64,000 nucleotides of DNA from positions 1-64,000 of the forward strand of contig JAVJTC010000011.1 in the NCBI GenBank assembly GCA_040219085.1. Reading direction: 5' to 3'. Position 1 is the first letter of the stretch. Every line of letters begins with the position of its first letter. This document shows positions 16,381 through 24,752 of the stretch, one piece after another. Position numbers and translations under genes: made by a program. The notes under the pieces were generated by a model. That model was not told the DNA's origin. It saw only the letters and a program-made list of their open reading frames with translations, and did not search any database. The stretch is from Acidimicrobiales bacterium (GTDB lineage: Bacteria; Actinomycetota; Acidimicrobiia; Acidimicrobiales; JAVJTC01).

Positions 16381-17873
16381 CCCTTGAGGCGGGGGAAGAG
16401 CGGATCGCCCTTCGAGACCGCCAGGCCGCCCGGATAGCCGCCCCAGAGCGCGGCACCGGGCAGACGCTGGTCCAGCACCGATCCCGTCATCCCGATGCGC
16501 GCCCAGGCCGTCTGCGCTGAGGACGGGATCGCAGGGCTGGCGAGAATCGTCGCGATCCGCAGGGCCTCGAGAGCGTCGCCCATGATCGTGTCCACCTCGG
16601 GGCCCGGCTCCAGCTTCCACGGCTCACGGTCGGACAGGTACTCGTTGGTGTCGCGCACGATGCGCCACGTCGCCTCGAGGGCGATGGCCGGCTGCACGCG
16701 GTCCCACGCCTCCGCCGTCGCCGCGTAGGCGTCCGCCACGATGGCAGCGAGCGGGCTGTCCGCATCCGGAGCCGGCCCGATCCCGTCGCACTTGGAGCCG
16801 ACGACGGTGGTGACGCGCTGGAGCAGGTTGCCGAACGTGTTGGCGAGGTCGCTGTTGTAGCGCGACATGAGGTGTTCGTAGCTGAAGTCGCTGTCGGGTC
16901 CGAACGGGTTGTCGCGCAACATCGCGTAGCGGAACCCGTCGACACCGAAATCCGCGATCAGGTCCGACGGTGCTATCTGATTCAGCTTCGACTTGGACAT
17001 CTTCTCCCCGCCGATGAGGAGCCACCCGTGGACATGGAAGCGGGGCAGGTCCTCCACCCCGGCGGCGAGAAGCATCGCCGGCCAGTACACGCAGTGGAAG
17101 CGCAGGATGTCCTTGCCGATCAGGTGATGCGCCGACGGCCACCACGCTGCGAAACCGTCCTCGTCGGCGCCGAAGCCCACAGCAGTGGCGTAGTTGATCA
17201 GCGCGTCGTACCAGACGTAGAAGACGTGCTGTTCGTCCCAGGGCACCGGCACCCCCCACGACAGGGACGTGCGCGTGATCGAGATGTCGTCGAGGCCCTG
17301 ACGCAACAGTCCCAGCGCCTCGTTGCGGTAGCCCTCGGGGGCGATGTTGTCGGGCGTGTTCTCGTACCACTCGAGGAGCCGGTCGGTGAACGCCGACAGA
17401 CGGAAGAAGTAGTTCTCCTCACGCATCTGCTCGACCTGGCCCGACACCCGGCCCTCGTCGACATCCTCCTGGGTGACGTATGCCTCGTCCGAGACCGAGT
17501 ACAGACCCTCGTAGACGTCGGAGTAGATGTAGCCGTTGTCGTAGACCCGCTGCAGGAACGTCCGGACCGCCTCGTAGTGGCGGGGCTCGGTGGTCCGGAT
17601 GAAGTCGTCGTTGGCGATGTCGAGTTCCCGCCACGCCTCGCGGAACCTCTCGCTGGTCCGGTCGGCCTGCTCGATCGGTGTGAGCCCGTTCGACTCGGCT
17701 GCCCGCTGGACCTTGAGGCCGTGCTCGTCGGTTCCGGTGAGGAAGAACGTCTCGTCGCCGAGCAGCCGATGCCACCGACACACGGCGTCACCGTTGAGGG
17801 TCGTGTACGCATGACCGACGTGGGGTGCGTCGTTGACGTAGTAGATCGGCGTCGTCATGTAGTAGTGGGCCAC
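16377..17873 (-). CDS. metG: Methionyl-tRNA synthetase
   Basis: 498 residues from GTG 17873 (VAHYYMTTPIYYVND); upstream in-frame codons are less likely. Class I signatures are present: HVGH in APHVGHAYTTLNGD, and the KMSKS loop in GGEKMSKSKLNQIAPSD. There is no four-cysteine zinc knuckle in the connective peptide, so it is the zinc-free type common in actinobacteria, and no C-terminal EMAP domain. It charges tRNA-Met and is the first gene of the conserved run metG-tatD-rpf-rsmA-ispE. Confidence 0.95.
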   Translation of the reverse strand: MAHYYMTTPIYYVNDAPHVGHAYTTLNGDAVCRWHRLLGDETFFLTGTDEHGLKVQRAAESNGLTPIEQADRTSERFREAWRELDIANDDFIRTTEPRHYEAVRTFLQRVYDNGYIYSDVYEGLYSVSDEAYVTQEDVDEGRVSGQVEQMREENYFFRLSAFTDRLLEWYENTPDNIAPEGYRNEALGLLRQGLDDISITRTSLSWGVPVPWDEQHVFYVWYDALINYATAVGFGADEDGFAAWWPSAHHLIGKDILRFHCVYWPAMLLAAGVEDLPRFHVHGWLLIGGEKMSKSKLNQIAPSDLIADFGVDGFRYAMLRDNPFGPDSDFSYEHLMSRYNSDLANTFGNLLQRVTTVVGSKCDGIGPAPDADSPLAAIVADAYAATAEAWDRVQPAIALEATWRIVRDTNEYLSDREPWKLEPGPEVDTIMGDALEALRIATILASPAIPSSAQTAWARIGMTGSVLDQRLPGAALWGGYPGGLAVSKGDPLFPRLKG

Positions 17874-17918
17874 GGCCGACACCCTAGCCACGCGCCGCGG
17901 ACGCCCCGCCGGTGTCGT

Positions 17919-19145
17919 TCAGCCCCCGGCGACCTCGCGCAGCGTCGGCCGGGCGACGAGGGTCTCGTCGGGGTCGTCGACCAGCCCGCGCTCGGTACGC
18001 AGGTCGTCGATGCGGGCGAGCTCACGCTCGAGCATGCGACGCCGTGTGCCGCTCAGCGACTCGAAGGACGAGGTCACCGTCCCCAACTGCTTCTCGACCT
18101 TGTCGATGTGGTCCGAGAACTTGCGCCACTCTTTCGAGAAGCGCCCGAGGCAGTCCAGGATCTCACCGGACGTCTCCGACACCGCGAAGGAGTCGATCGC
18201 CTGGCGCACCACGGCGAGCACGGCAAACAGGGTGAACGGCGAGCACAGAACGACCTTCTGGGAGATGGCCCAGTCCACGAGAGCGCTGTCGCGTTCGTGC
18301 AGGAACGTGTACACGGCCTCGTTGGGGATGAACAGCACGACGTAGTCCACCGTGCGCTCCGGATCGATGTAGTCGCGCGTCGTGATCTCCTTCACACGGT
18401 TCCGCACGTCTCGCGTGAACGCCTTGGCGAACTGCTCCGCCTCGGCATCGTCGGTGGCATCGAGGTGACGCAGGTAGTTGTCGACAGGGAACTTCACGTC
18501 CATGTTCAGCTCCCGGCCCTTGGGCATGAGGAACGTGAAGTCCGGAACGGTGCCCGCGGCGCCCGCGGTCTGGCGGCGGTAGCTCACGCCCTCGACGAAG
18601 CCCGCGGACCTCAGCACGTCGTCCGCCATGCGCTCGCCCCACTGGCCCCGCGTCTTGGGATGGGCCAGGGCATCGCGCAGTGATGCCGTGGTCAGCGACA
18701 GAGCCGACGTGATCTCGGCCGCACCCTTCAGCTTCTCGACCAGCTCGCCGTGCTGGCTCGCCCTCTCCCGTTGGAGCTGTGAGACGGCAGTCCCGACCTT
18801 CTCCAGTGCCGCGGAGATCTCGCCGACGCGCGACTCGAAGCCGGTGTGGCGCAGCTCCATCTCACGCCCCGTCGACTTCAGGCGGTCGTCGAGAGTCGCG
18901 CCGGCCAGCTCGAGGGCCTTGTCGGCGGCGGCGGACCCGGCTGCGGTGACGGTGAAGTCGTGGCGGGCATCGAGCGCTGCGAGTACGGCGTCACGGTCGG
19001 CGGCGATGGAGGCCAGCGCCGCACGGTTGGCCTCCTGCACGTCCTCCAGGGAGCGACGGTGGGAGCGGTTCATGAGGACGAAGGCGGCGACCGCTGCGGC
19101 GACGAGCACCGCGGCGAGGACCGCGAGAACTGTGACGATGATCAT
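17919..19145 (-). CDS. rmuC: RmuC-family DNA recombination protein
   Basis: 408 residues. A single N-terminal membrane helix (IIVTVLAVLAAVLVAAAVAAF) is followed by a coiled-coil-like region and then the RmuC nuclease-like core: GQWGERMADDVLRSAGFVEG, PDFTFLMPKGRELNMDVKFP, and ALVDWAISQKVVLCSPFTLFA. The D...DxK arrangement (PDF...MDVKFP) is that of the PD-(D/E)XK fold. In E. coli RmuC limits DNA inversion at short repeats. Convergent with nothing; it follows the small gene at 19217 on the same strand. Confidence 0.9.
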   Translation of the reverse strand: MIIVTVLAVLAAVLVAAAVAAFVLMNRSHRRSLEDVQEANRAALASIAADRDAVLAALDARHDFTVTAAGSAAADKALELAGATLDDRLKSTGREMELRHTGFESRVGEISAALEKVGTAVSQLQRERASQHGELVEKLKGAAEITSALSLTTASLRDALAHPKTRGQWGERMADDVLRSAGFVEGVSYRRQTAGAAGTVPDFTFLMPKGRELNMDVKFPVDNYLRHLDATDDAEAEQFAKAFTRDVRNRVKEITTRDYIDPERTVDYVVLFIPNEAVYTFLHERDSALVDWAISQKVVLCSPFTLFAVLAVVRQAIDSFAVSETSGEILDCLGRFSKEWRKFSDHIDKVEKQLGTVTSSFESLSGTRRRMLERELARIDDLRTERGLVDDPDETLVARPTLREVAGG

Positions 19146-19216
19146 GGCCCCGACGGTAGAGACGGGGTGTGACAGCGTCGGGGATGCCCGGCGCGCGGTC
19201 CCGGCTCAGAACCCGC

Positions 19217-19588
19217 TCAGACCCCGGCCGCCGCCAGCAGCCAGGGCCGCACGATCGCCACGGTCGCATCGGGGTCACCGGGGACGAACAGCACCGTGAC
19301 CGGCTCGAGCGCGTCGCCGGGGTCGTCCGCGTGCTCCACAACAGGTTCCGATTCAGCGGGCTCGAAGGCCTCCCGGACACCGCTGACGAGTGCCGTCGCC
19401 AGAGCGAGGGCCGGCATGCCGGCGACCCCGCGGGGCGGCTCGACCACCGGGCGACCCTCCACTGCCGCATCGAGCGCGCGCAGCGTGGCCTCGTCGTACA
19501 GGTCAGCGAACGAGATCCGCCCGGTGCCGCGGTCCTGCCCGGACCCGTCGTCGGGGCCGTCTCGGGGATCAGGACCGGTGGACGCCAC
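19217..19588 (-). CDS. Hypothetical acidic protein
   Basis: 123 residues, GTG start. Acidic, Gly/Asp-rich N-terminus, then alternating hydrophobic segments (ISFADLYDEATLRALDAAV, ALALATALVSGVREAF, VTVLFVPGDPDATVAIVRPWLL) suggesting a small globular alpha/beta protein. No family recognised. It lies 38 bases downstream of rsmI and 71 upstream of rmuC on the same strand. The lack of a competing frame and the sensible hydrophobic pattern support it as real. Confidence 0.5.
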   Translation of the reverse strand: MASTGPDPRDGPDDGSGQDRGTGRISFADLYDEATLRALDAAVEGRPVVEPPRGVAGMPALALATALVSGVREAFEPAESEPVVEHADDPGDALEPVTVLFVPGDPDATVAIVRPWLLAAAGV

Positions 19589-19626
19589 GGCCCGATTCTA
19601 CGGGCGGGACCGACGCGGGACCCGGC

Positions 19627-20448
19627 TCAGCCGCCCAGTGCCGCGTCGTAGGCGCGGCGGCGGGCCACCCCGAGACGCTCGGCCACCGCGCGCGCCGCGT
19701 CCCGCTTCGAGGCCCCCGCGGCGATCTCCGCGCTCACCGCAGCTGCGATCTCGGCGTCGTCGGGCTCGGCGGGCGGCGCCGCACCCTCCACGACGATCAC
19801 CACCTCACCACGGGCCGCGGTCCAGTGTTCGCGCGCCTCGTCGAGGGTTCCGCGCCACAGTTCCTCGTGCAGCTTCGTGAGCTCGCGCGCCACGAGGACA
19901 CGGCGCCGTCCACCACACGCCTCGGCCATGTCGGCCAGGGTCGCCCCCAGCCGGTGCGGGGACTCGTAGACGACCACGACCCTCCGTTCGACGGCGATCT
20001 CGGCGAGACGTTCGCTGCGAGCACGGCCACGCCGGGGAAGGAAGCCCTCGAACACGAACCGCCCACCGCCGAATCCGCTCACCGCCACCGCGGTCGCGAC
20101 AGCCGAAGGGCCCGGAACGACCTCCATCGGCAGCCCGGCGGCCGCCACGGCGGCCACGACGCGCTCACCGGGGTCCGACACGCCCGGCATTCCCGCGTCC
20201 GTGACCAGCGCCACCCTGTGGCCGGCGCGGATCTCGGCCACCACATCGTCAGCCGCGTCCGCCTCGGTGTGTTCGTTGACGACCAGGTAGCGCGCTCCAC
20301 CGAGCCCCAGCGCCGTCACCAGTCGGCCGGTACGCCGCGTGTCCTCGCAGGCGATGACGTCGGCAGCGGCGAGCGCGGCCGCACCCCTCGGCGAGAGATC
20401 CTCCAGATTTCCGATCGGTGTGCCGACGACGACGAGTACCCCGCTCAC
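19627..20448 (-). CDS. rsmI: 16S rRNA (cytidine1402-2'-O)-methyltransferase
   Basis: 273 residues. VVVGTPIGNLEDLSPRG, ACEDTRRTGRL, ALVTDAGMPGVSDPG and VVPGPSA are in order the signature blocks of the tetrapyrrole-methylase-fold enzyme RsmI, which methylates the ribose of C1402 in the P site of 16S rRNA. ELTKLHEELWRGTL is the conserved C-terminal block. Its GTG start overlaps the stop of the DUF192 gene (GTGA). Confidence 0.94.
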   Translation of the reverse strand: MSGVLVVVGTPIGNLEDLSPRGAAALAAADVIACEDTRRTGRLVTALGLGGARYLVVNEHTEADAADDVVAEIRAGHRVALVTDAGMPGVSDPGERVVAAVAAAGLPMEVVPGPSAVATAVAVSGFGGGRFVFEGFLPRRGRARSERLAEIAVERRVVVVYESPHRLGATLADMAEACGGRRRVLVARELTKLHEELWRGTLDEAREHWTAARGEVVIVVEGAAPPAEPDDAEIAAAVSAEIAAGASKRDAARAVAERLGVARRRAYDAALGG

Positions 20449-20774
20449 CGTCTGATCTCGAGCTCGTCGCCGACCTCGAGCCCCCAGCGGGCGAAGGAGC
20501 CCGCCTCGGCTTCGATCACGTGACGCGCGTGCAGCCTGGGCCGACCCATGCGGTTGCGGTGCATCGAGACCGTGTCGATGACGACCATGTCCGCATCACA
20601 GAACGCGACGTCGACGGCGAAGCGCATGCCGAACGTGTGCACACCTCTCGCAGGGGTCAACAGGATCGCCCCCTCGCAGCCGTCGCGACCGAGCAGCCCT
20701 TTCGTGCGCGCGCCGAAGCGCTCTGCGATCTCGCAGCTCGCGAGCACCCTGTCGCCGCGCACCAACCACGCCAT
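20445..20774 (-). CDS. DUF192 family protein
   Basis: 109 residues. RFGARTKGLLGRDGCEGAILLTPARGVHTFGMRFAVDVAFCD matches the DUF192 family core (R..GLM......G.L......HTFGM...D..F.D). Function is not established; archaeal structures show a compact beta-barrel. Many bacterial members have a signal peptide; this one does not, so it is cytosolic. Translationally coupled to rsmI by a 4-nt overlap. Confidence 0.85.
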   Translation of the reverse strand: MAWLVRGDRVLASCEIAERFGARTKGLLGRDGCEGAILLTPARGVHTFGMRFAVDVAFCDADMVVIDTVSMHRNRMGRPRLHARHVIEAEAGSFARWGLEVGDELEIRR

Positions 20775-20873
20775 CGCACAAGTCTCACACGTCTCGGCCC
20801 TACCCGGGCAGGTCGGCGGTCACTGCGTCGCCCGGTACCTCGGTCATCCGCCCCGCCCGCCGCGTACGTCACC

Positions 20874-21947
20874 TCAGACGTTGAAGCGGAACTCCATGAC
20901 GTCGCCGTCCGCAGCCACGTAGTCCTTGCCCTCGGAACGGACCTTGCCCACGTCACGCGCCGCGTGCCACGACCCGGCTGCGAGCAGTTCGTCCCAGCGG
21001 ATGGTCTCGGCGCGGATGAAGCCGCGCTGGAAATCGGTGTGGATCACGCCGGCGCACTCGGGCGCCGTCGAACCGGCCCGGAAGGTCCAGGCCCTGGACT
21101 CCTTCTCACCGGTCGTGAAGAAGGTGCGCAGCCCCAGGCGGTGGTAGGCGGCGTGGATGAAGCGGTCCAGGGCGCCTTCGCCGAGCCCCAGTCCCTCCAG
21201 CATCTCGGCGCGTTCGTCGGCGGACAGCTGAGCCGCCTCGGCCTCGAGCTGGACACACATGCCGACGACCTCGGCGCCGGCGAGCTCGGCCTGCACCGGC
21301 TCGATGATCTCGTCGATGCGGTCCAGATCACCGTCGCCCACGTTGACGACGGCCAGCACGGGCTTGTTCGTCAACAGGAAGAACGGGCCGAGGCGTTCCT
21401 TCACTTCGACGGACAGGTCACTGCGGTACAGCGGCGTGCCCTCACCCAGGGCCGCCTCCGCTGCCTCGAGTGCGGCGACGACCGGGGCCAGGGTCTTGTC
21501 ACCCTTGGCCGCGCGGCGTGTCTTGTCGATCTGTCGCTCGACGGAGTCCAGGTCGGCGAGGCTCAGCTCCACCTCGAGCACGCGCAGGTGCTCCAGGGGA
21601 TCGGAGGGACCGGGGACGTCCGCGTCGTCGAAGGCCCGCAGCACGAAGACGATCGCGTCGACCTCACGGATGCCGGCGAGGAACTTGTTGCCGAGACCCT
21701 CGCCCTTGCTCGCACCCTCGACGAGACCCCCGATGTCGGTGAACTGCACGCTCGCCGGCACGACGTTGCGCGACCCGCTCATCTCGGCCAGTTGATCCAG
21801 GCGACCGTCGGGCACCTTGGCCACCCCGACGTTGGGGTCGGTGGTCGCGAAGGCGTAGGGCGCCGCGAGGGCGCCGCCTCCCGCCAGGGCGTTGTACAGG
21901 GACGACTTCCCGGCATTGGGAAGACCGACGAATCCGAAGCGCTCCAC
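20874..21947 (-). CDS. ychF: Ribosome-associated ATPase of the YchF/Obg family
   Basis: 357 residues, GTG start. GLPNAGKSSLYNAL is the P-loop, DIGGLVEGASKGEGLGN the G3 region, NKPVLAVVNVGD occupies the G4 position (not NKxD, in keeping with YchF preferring ATP), and the C-terminal TGS-like domain ends KDYVAADGDVMEFRFNV. YchF binds ribosomes and influences stress responses. Divergent from the PHP gene at 22000, with a 52-base promoter region. Confidence 0.95.
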   Translation of the reverse strand: MERFGFVGLPNAGKSSLYNALAGGGALAAPYAFATTDPNVGVAKVPDGRLDQLAEMSGSRNVVPASVQFTDIGGLVEGASKGEGLGNKFLAGIREVDAIVFVLRAFDDADVPGPSDPLEHLRVLEVELSLADLDSVERQIDKTRRAAKGDKTLAPVVAALEAAEAALGEGTPLYRSDLSVEVKERLGPFFLLTNKPVLAVVNVGDGDLDRIDEIIEPVQAELAGAEVVGMCVQLEAEAAQLSADERAEMLEGLGLGEGALDRFIHAAYHRLGLRTFFTTGEKESRAWTFRAGSTAPECAGVIHTDFQRGFIRAETIRWDELLAAGSWHAARDVGKVRSEGKDYVAADGDVMEFRFNV

Positions 21948-21999
21948 GAGGCGCGCAGGGTACCGGCGTGCGAACCCGGGTCGTCGTTAGGCTCGGATC

Positions 22000-23046
22000 G
22001 TGTCCCCCGACGTGAGCGCAGTGCCCGGACCCGTGGCGGCGGCGCTGGGCGCGCTCGGGCGCTGCGTGTACCTGCTCGACCGCTCCCTGGCACCGTCGGC
22101 GAAGGTGCGGGCCTTCCAGCGCGCCGCTCAGATCGTCACCGACCTCGGCGACGCCGCGCTGACGGCGAGGGTGACGGCCGCCACGCTCACGGACGTCGAC
22201 GGGATCGGTCCGAGCACCGGTTCGGTCATCGCCGACGCCGTGCTCGGTCGACCCGGCACGTACCTCGCGGACCTCGAGGAGCGCTCGACGGTGACCGCCG
22301 AGGTGGGCGGGGAACTACTCGCCCGGCTCCGCGGGGACTGCCACACGCACTCGGTGTGGTCCGACGGCGGCGCGCCGATCGACGCGATGGCCGACGCGGC
22401 AACCTCCCTCGGCCGCGACTACATCGTCGTCACCGACCACTCGGCGCGCCTGACGATCGCCCACGGCCTCGACGAGGAACGTCTCGCGGCGCAACTCGAC
22501 GAGATCGAGTCGCTCAACTCCCGGCTGGCACCGTTCCGCATCCTCACGGGAATGGAGGTCGACATCCTCGCCGATGGCACGCTGGACCTCTCGGGGGAGA
22601 TGTTGGCGCGCCTGGACCTGGTCGTCGCCAGCGTCCACTCGAAGCTCTCGATGCCGCCCGCCGAGATGACCCGACGCCTCGTCTCGGCCGTGGCGAGTCC
22701 CCACACCGACGTGCTGGGACATCCGACGAACCGCAAGGTGGTCGGGCGCGGCCGCCCGCCGAGTGACTTCGACGCCGACGTCGTCTTCGCCGCGTGCGCC
22801 CGCTTCGACACCGCGGTCGAGATCAACTGCCGCCCCGAGCGACTGGACCCTCCCGACGACATGATCCGGACGGCAGCGCAGTGGGGGTGCCGCTTCGCAA
22901 TCGACACCGACGCCCACGCCCCCGGTCAGCTCGAATGGCTCGCGTACGGCGCCGACAAGGCCACCCGGGCCGGGGTCGAACCTGCAGCCGTCGTGAACAC
23001 GATGGACGCCGATGAACTCCTCGCCTGGACGGCATCGCACGGCTGA
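22000..23046 (+). CDS. PHP-domain phosphoesterase with N-terminal helix-hairpin-helix (PolX-like, no polymerase domain)
   Basis: 348 residues, GTG start. Residues ~20-100 resemble the helical/HhH part of family X polymerases (LTDVDGIGPSTGSVIADAV). The PHP core follows: GDCHTHSVWSDG, VVTDHS, GMEVDIL, ASVHSKL, VLGHPTNR, and DTDAHAPGQL, so all metal-binding His/Asp/Glu positions are filled. In bacterial PolX the PHP domain is a 3'-5' exonuclease or phosphatase; here the nucleotidyltransferase domain is absent. A role in DNA-end processing is likely but inferred. Confidence 0.85.
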   Translation: MSPDVSAVPGPVAAALGALGRCVYLLDRSLAPSAKVRAFQRAAQIVTDLGDAALTARVTAATLTDVDGIGPSTGSVIADAVLGRPGTYLADLEERSTVTAEVGGELLARLRGDCHTHSVWSDGGAPIDAMADAATSLGRDYIVVTDHSARLTIAHGLDEERLAAQLDEIESLNSRLAPFRILTGMEVDILADGTLDLSGEMLARLDLVVASVHSKLSMPPAEMTRRLVSAVASPHTDVLGHPTNRKVVGRGRPPSDFDADVVFAACARFDTAVEINCRPERLDPPDDMIRTAAQWGCRFAIDTDAHAPGQLEWLAYGADKATRAGVEPAAVVNTMDADELLAWTASHG

Positions 23047-23065
23047 GTCGCTACCCTCCGCACCC

Positions 23066-23155
23066 ATGTCGAAGAAGACGCAGAAGAGAAGGGCGAAGGC
23101 CCGCCGCTCCAAGGCCAACCACGGCCGCAAGCCGAACGCGGGTCGTAACTCCTGA
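23066..23155 (+). CDS. Ribosomal protein bL37-type mini-protein
   Basis: A 29-codon frame: MSKKTQKRRAKARRSKANHG followed by RKPNAGRNS. The C-terminal SKANHGRKPNA is nearly the same as mycobacterial bL37 (a 24-residue protein of the large subunit near the peptidyl-transferase centre). The N-terminus is a few residues longer here. It starts 20 bases after the PHP stop and is followed by a stable hairpin. Easily missed because of its size. Confidence 0.85.
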   Translation: MSKKTQKRRAKARRSKANHGRKPNAGRNS

Positions 23156-23162
23156 CCCTCCC

Positions 23163-23189
23163 GCCGTCGGGTGCCATCACCCCGACGGC
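23163..23189 (+). terminator. Bidirectional hairpin between bL37 and the phosphodiesterase gene
   Basis: Perfect 9-bp stem GCCGTCGGG / CCCGACGGC (23163-23171 with 23181-23189), extendable with a bulge. It sits 8 bases after the bL37 stop and 14 bases beyond the end of the convergent gene at 23203, so it may end both transcripts. No T run follows. Confidence 0.5.
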
Positions 23190-23202
23190 AGGCGACCCCG
23201 GC

Positions 23203-24003
23203 TCAGATGTCGCCGAGGTCGAAGGTCTTGACGTCGTCGATGGGTGCGAGGTGCGTGGTGAGCGCCTCCCCGTCGTACCAGTGGAGGTGGAACCCGGGCT
23301 GTTCCGCGCTCAGCCAGGCGCCCAGCCCGTCCAGCCCGAGGCCGATGTGGTGCGCGGTGGAGGGGCACACGCTGACCGGCACCCCGCCGAGCGATGTGTG
23401 GATGGACCGGTGGATGTGACCAGACGCCAGCCGTAGCACGTTGGGATGGGCCTCGAGGACCATCCGCAGCAGGCGGCGCGACTCGTGGGTCATGCCGAAG
23501 CGGTCCATGAACTCGATGCCCGTGGCGAAGGGCGGATGGTGGGTGAACACGATCACCGGTCGGCCGGCCAGATCCGTCAGTCGTTCGTCGAGCCATGCCA
23601 CGTGGGACTCGTCGAACACGGCGGCCTGGGTGCTCACGTGACTCGTGTCGATTGCGAGGACGACCAGTTCGCCGAGGTCCACCTGCTGGTGCAGCGGGGC
23701 CTGCGTCCCGGCCAGTCGGTAGCGGGGCGGGGCGAGGCTTGCGAGGAGTCGGGCGTCGTCGTGGTTCCCCGGCATGAGGGTCGCATCGATCTCGAGGGGA
23801 TCGAGCAGATCGAAGAGGATCTCGTACTCCTGTGCCGTCGCGTCCTCCACCAGATCCCCTGAGATCACCACGTGGTCGATCCGGGGGGCGAAACGGTTCA
23901 GCGCGCCGACGGCCGCCTCGAGACACACGTTGGTGTCCATGAACCGCCGCACCAGGGACCCGTCGGTCGATACGTGGAGATCACTGATCTGCGCGACGAG
24001 CAT
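23203..24003 (-). CDS. CpdA-like metallophosphoesterase
   Basis: 266 residues. AQISDLHV, VISGDLVED, MPGNHDD, FTHHPPF and ASGHIHR are the five metal-binding motifs of calcineurin-like phosphoesterases in the class III cyclic nucleotide phosphodiesterase arrangement. Full length for CpdA-type enzymes, which hydrolyse cAMP or related 2',3'-cyclic nucleotides; specificity is not readable. No signal peptide. Convergent with bL37 and transcribed alone. Confidence 0.88.
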   Translation of the reverse strand: MLVAQISDLHVSTDGSLVRRFMDTNVCLEAAVGALNRFAPRIDHVVISGDLVEDATAQEYEILFDLLDPLEIDATLMPGNHDDARLLASLAPPRYRLAGTQAPLHQQVDLGELVVLAIDTSHVSTQAAVFDESHVAWLDERLTDLAGRPVIVFTHHPPFATGIEFMDRFGMTHESRRLLRMVLEAHPNVLRLASGHIHRSIHTSLGGVPVSVCPSTAHHIGLGLDGLGAWLSAEQPGFHLHWYDGEALTTHLAPIDDVKTFDLGDI

Positions 24004-24156
24004 CGGATGGTCCGGGGGGTCGGCTTCGGCTGGTGCACCAGTACACCGGCAACCACCCGCGTTCGCAATGTCGGGGCCGTGCCCTCACGATGCCCTCCCG
24101 ACGGGTGATGCTGTTCCCCGCGGGTGATGTCGGTCCAGGCGGGTAGGGTCGCAGAG

Positions 24157-24732
24157 ATGCTCGACCACGTCTTCACCGACGCGATCGACGCGCTACGGGT
24201 GGCGATGGAAGAGGCCCGCCTCGAACGCCAGGCTCTCGAGGAGCGCTTCCAGGCCGACGTCCTCCTCGGCGACATCACGTGGGAGACCACCTACGGGCTG
24301 CCGGGCGAGGGCACACCTCCCCGGGCACGCGCCGACGTGCGCCTCGACTGGACGACCTGGTCACAGACCGCGTACCGGGACTGGATCCTCGGGACCGAGA
24401 TCGACGAACCCCCCAGGATCGACGTCGAGGTGACCTACCGTGTGCAGAGCCTCGACTCGCCACCGGACCCTCAGCGCCTCCTGGCAGCCATGCCGGCCGT
24501 GAGCCCCATCCTCGGCACCGAGGAACTCGACCGGTCCGGCCCCACCATCGAGGCCTCCTACACGGACGGACTCGACGCGGTCAGCCATGCCGTCGAGGTC
24601 ACCTACGAGGGCAGCTACCCCCTCGACGAGGAGGCGCTCGGGGACGGCTCCACCCTGGACAAGCACTTCTCCGCGATGGGCGGATGGATCGCGTCGACGC
24701 TGGTGACGCTGAGCGACATCGTCCTCGACTGA
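24157..24732 (+). CDS. Hypothetical protein
   Basis: 191 residues from ATG 24157 (MLDHVFTDAIDALRVAMEEA); in-frame GTG 24124 and ATG 24127 are alternatives. The first ~35 residues look like a charged helix, followed by a beta-rich part with repeated patterns (GDITWETTYGLP, RADVRLDWTTWSQ, IDVEVTYRVQ, HAVEVTYEGSYPL) that may form a sheet or barrel. No family recognised. It stands alone between two minus-strand units. Confidence 0.6.
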   Translation: MLDHVFTDAIDALRVAMEEARLERQALEERFQADVLLGDITWETTYGLPGEGTPPRARADVRLDWTTWSQTAYRDWILGTEIDEPPRIDVEVTYRVQSLDSPPDPQRLLAAMPAVSPILGTEELDRSGPTIEASYTDGLDAVSHAVEVTYEGSYPLDEEALGDGSTLDKHFSAMGGWIASTLVTLSDIVLD

Positions 24733-24752
24733 GCGAGTTTCGGGCGATCCCC

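Noticed and set aside
16872-18683. 603-residue open frame on the plus strand
   Set aside because: Mirror frame of metG and rmuC; no motifs.
20418-22766. 782-residue open frame on the plus strand
   Set aside because: It runs antisense to rsmI-region, DUF192 and ychF and through the PHP gene in another frame. Those genes have full family motifs; the long frame is an artefact of high GC and has no recognisable sequence.
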